Shown here: piece after piece, positions 17,192-18,284 of the stretch
Layout of the letters: each line of letters opens with the position of its first letter
Numbering within the stretch: position 1 is the stretch's first letter
DNA from: JBOHNM01 sp050730675
GTDB lineage: Bacteria > Planctomycetota > Phycisphaerae > Phycisphaerales > UBA1924
NCBI GenBank assembly: GCA_050730675.1
Contig: JBOHNM010000082.1
Coordinates: forward strand, 1 to 18,284
Reading direction: 5' to 3'
Length of the DNA: 18,284 nt
Made by a program: the position numbers and the translations under genes
The notes under the pieces: generated by a model
The model's database searches: none
What the model saw: only the letters and a program-made list of their open reading frames with translations
What the model was told of the DNA's origin: nothing

Positions 17192-18280
17192 CTATTTTGA
17201 CCCTTTGCGTCCCCTGGCGGGCCGGGCCGGGGTGGCGCCACCGGGCGAAACGGGTGAAGGTGGGGCCGGTTGGGGCGACGGGGAGGTTCCGGGCGAGTCG
17301 GAGGGGGGCGGCGGGAATTCGTTGTCGGCAGCCGAGGTGATGTCGGTGACGTAGGTGGGAAACTTGACGCCGATGGGCGCGATAAGGCAGGCCTTGTCAC
17401 GGATGACGGTCCACGTGCGGATGGGGCGCGGAAGCATGCGCGGAGCGTTGGCAGCGGGGGCGAGCGCGGGTGCGTTGTTGGTGACGGCGAGATGGCGGAC
17501 GTACTGCCAGATGTGCTCGGGAGCGGTGTTGCGTTCGTGCGAGCCCGGGGAGAGGTCGATGCCGGCGGCGTCGTAGGCCATCTGGACGTAGGCTGAGCAG
17601 AAGATGGCTTTTCCGTCGGACAGGGGATTTTTGTGGTTGGCGCGATCGGTGATGTAGGCGTACCAGGCGCCGATGAGGCCGGCAAAGTCGTAGCGCAACT
17701 GGTCGGCGTCGGGGTTGTTGGCGCGGGCGAGGATGGCGTCGCGTTCCTGCTCGGTGAGGCCGATGGAGATGACGGCCATGTTGGGGACGCAGTGGCGGGT
17801 GAAGAGGTTGTACCCGGCGAAGGCGTAGTCGGCGAGACGGCGGGGGCCGACGCCGTTGCGGTCAACGGAGTAGTCGCCGAAAATGCTGGGCTCGAGGGTG
17901 CTCTCCCAGATCCACGGAGAACGGCGCGGATCGCGGTTGAGCTCGGCGGTGCGGCCGAGGTCCTCGGCGAAGAGGAAGGCGTGGGACCAGTAGGAGGGAG
18001 AATGATCGATGCGGATGATCTCCTGGGCGCGCCGAGAGATGTAGCCGATGAGCTTGTACTCGCCGATGAGGCCTATGCAAGCTCGTCCGAACCCGAAAGT
18101 GTGGTCGCGAGATGGAGGCATGGCGATCAGTTCGCTTGCGACGCGGGCGAGGAAGGCGGCGTTGTCCTGGGCGGCGAACTCCGCGGAGAGGTCAAATTCG
18201 ATGCTGTCCGGGGCGGGCGCGTCGGCGGGGGCATCGGCAGCGAAGGCCGCGGGAGGGGACGAGGCGGGAGGGGTGAGCAT
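17192..18280 (-). CDS. YiiX-like permuted papain-fold (cysteine peptidase or amidase) protein
   Basis: Up to 362 residues are visible. The start at 18280 lies four bases from the window edge, so a longer N-terminus is possible. The centre has the marks of YiiX/YaeF-type permuted NlpC/P60 enzymes. His100 in PSYWSHAFLF is followed by an acidic WESTLEP segment (125-131), and then by Cys228 in IFCSAYVQMAYDAAGIDL. In this circularly permuted fold the His precedes the Cys. Members are thought to act on peptide or lipid amide bonds. No signal peptide is seen: the first 28 residues are Ala/Pro-rich. The last 40 or so residues are Pro/Ser/Gly-rich and probably disordered. The coding strand is C-rich. 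Function beyond the fold is not known, and co-transcription with the M16 gene is only possible. Confidence 0.65.
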   Translation of the reverse strand: MLTPPASSPPAAFAADAPADAPAPDSIEFDLSAEFAAQDNAAFLARVASELIAMPPSRDHTFGFGRACIGLIGEYKLIGYISRRAQEIIRIDHSPSYWSHAFLFAEDLGRTAELNRDPRRSPWIWESTLEPSIFGDYSVDRNGVGPRRLADYAFAGYNLFTRHCVPNMAVISIGLTEQERDAILARANNPDADQLRYDFAGLIGAWYAYITDRANHKNPLSDGKAIFCSAYVQMAYDAAGIDLSPGSHERNTAPEHIWQYVRHLAVTNNAPALAPAANAPRMLPRPIRTWTVIRDKACLIAPIGVKFPTYVTDITSAADNEFPPPPSDSPGTSPSPQPAPPSPVSPGGATPARPARGRKGSK

Positions 18281-18284
18281 GCGG

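Noticed and set aside
17080..17865. A 262-codon upstream extension of the M16 peptidase
   Set aside because: The signal peptide begins at 17079. The extension overlaps the YiiX-like gene in another frame and is Pro/Ser/Thr low-complexity.

Overview
The window is GC-rich, densely coding bacterial chromosome, and it most resembles a planctomycete, perhaps of the Phycisphaerae type. The reasons are: a short N-terminal zinc ribbon of the CxxCGYxLxGL...GRCPECG kind joined to membrane helices; a divergent membrane pyrophosphatase with an N-terminal extension; an elongation factor P with an unusual loop; and many stand-alone housekeeping genes mixed with exported proteins of unknown role. The taxon is an inference, since there is no rRNA or other phylogenetic marker here. 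I found no mobile element, CRISPR array, tRNA or phage gene, and no gap between genes exceeds 300 bases.

Layout. 1-1.5 kb: the 3' end of an FkbM-type methyltransferase meets a GT11-like glycosyltransferase tail to tail, which suggests surface-glycan work. 1.6-4.6 kb, minus strand: a membrane pyrophosphatase (hppA) and ribosomal protein S21 (rpsU), each followed by a convincing intrinsic terminator. 4.7-6.4 kb: a small lipoprotein on the plus strand, then on the minus strand a two-gene unit of a DUF5684-like membrane protein and a zinc-ribbon membrane protein. 6.5-8.8 kb, plus strand: an exported ClpP/SppA-fold protein that seems to lack its nucleophile, then an AraC-family regulator. 8.8-11.1 kb, minus strand: a five-helix membrane protein of unknown family and citrate synthase (gltA). 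11.2-12.4 kb, plus strand: a rhomboid protease with a helical-repeat tail. 12.4-13.5 kb, minus strand: shikimate kinase and elongation factor P. 13.7-14.3 kb, plus strand: a second FkbM-type methyltransferase. 14.3-18.3 kb, minus strand: a two-domain M16 zinc peptidase and a YiiX-like permuted-papain protein.

The genes do not form one obvious pathway. Core metabolism and translation (gltA, aroK, efp, rpsU, hppA) sit among envelope proteins: three protease-fold proteins, a lipoprotein, small membrane proteins, and glycan or methyl transferases. The operon evidence is modest. The clearest candidates are the DUF5684 and zinc-ribbon pair, and perhaps efp-aroK and the YiiX-like to M16 pair.

The most striking larger-scale signal is a change of strand composition inside gltA. 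The plus strand is C-rich or neutral to the left and strongly G-rich to the right, whichever strand the genes use. Other points worth a second look are Asn in place of the usual Lys/Arg at the tip of the EF-P loop, the missing serine in the ClpP-like protein, and the K+-independence-type residue of the pyrophosphatase. I did not find a convincing multi-gene novel system.
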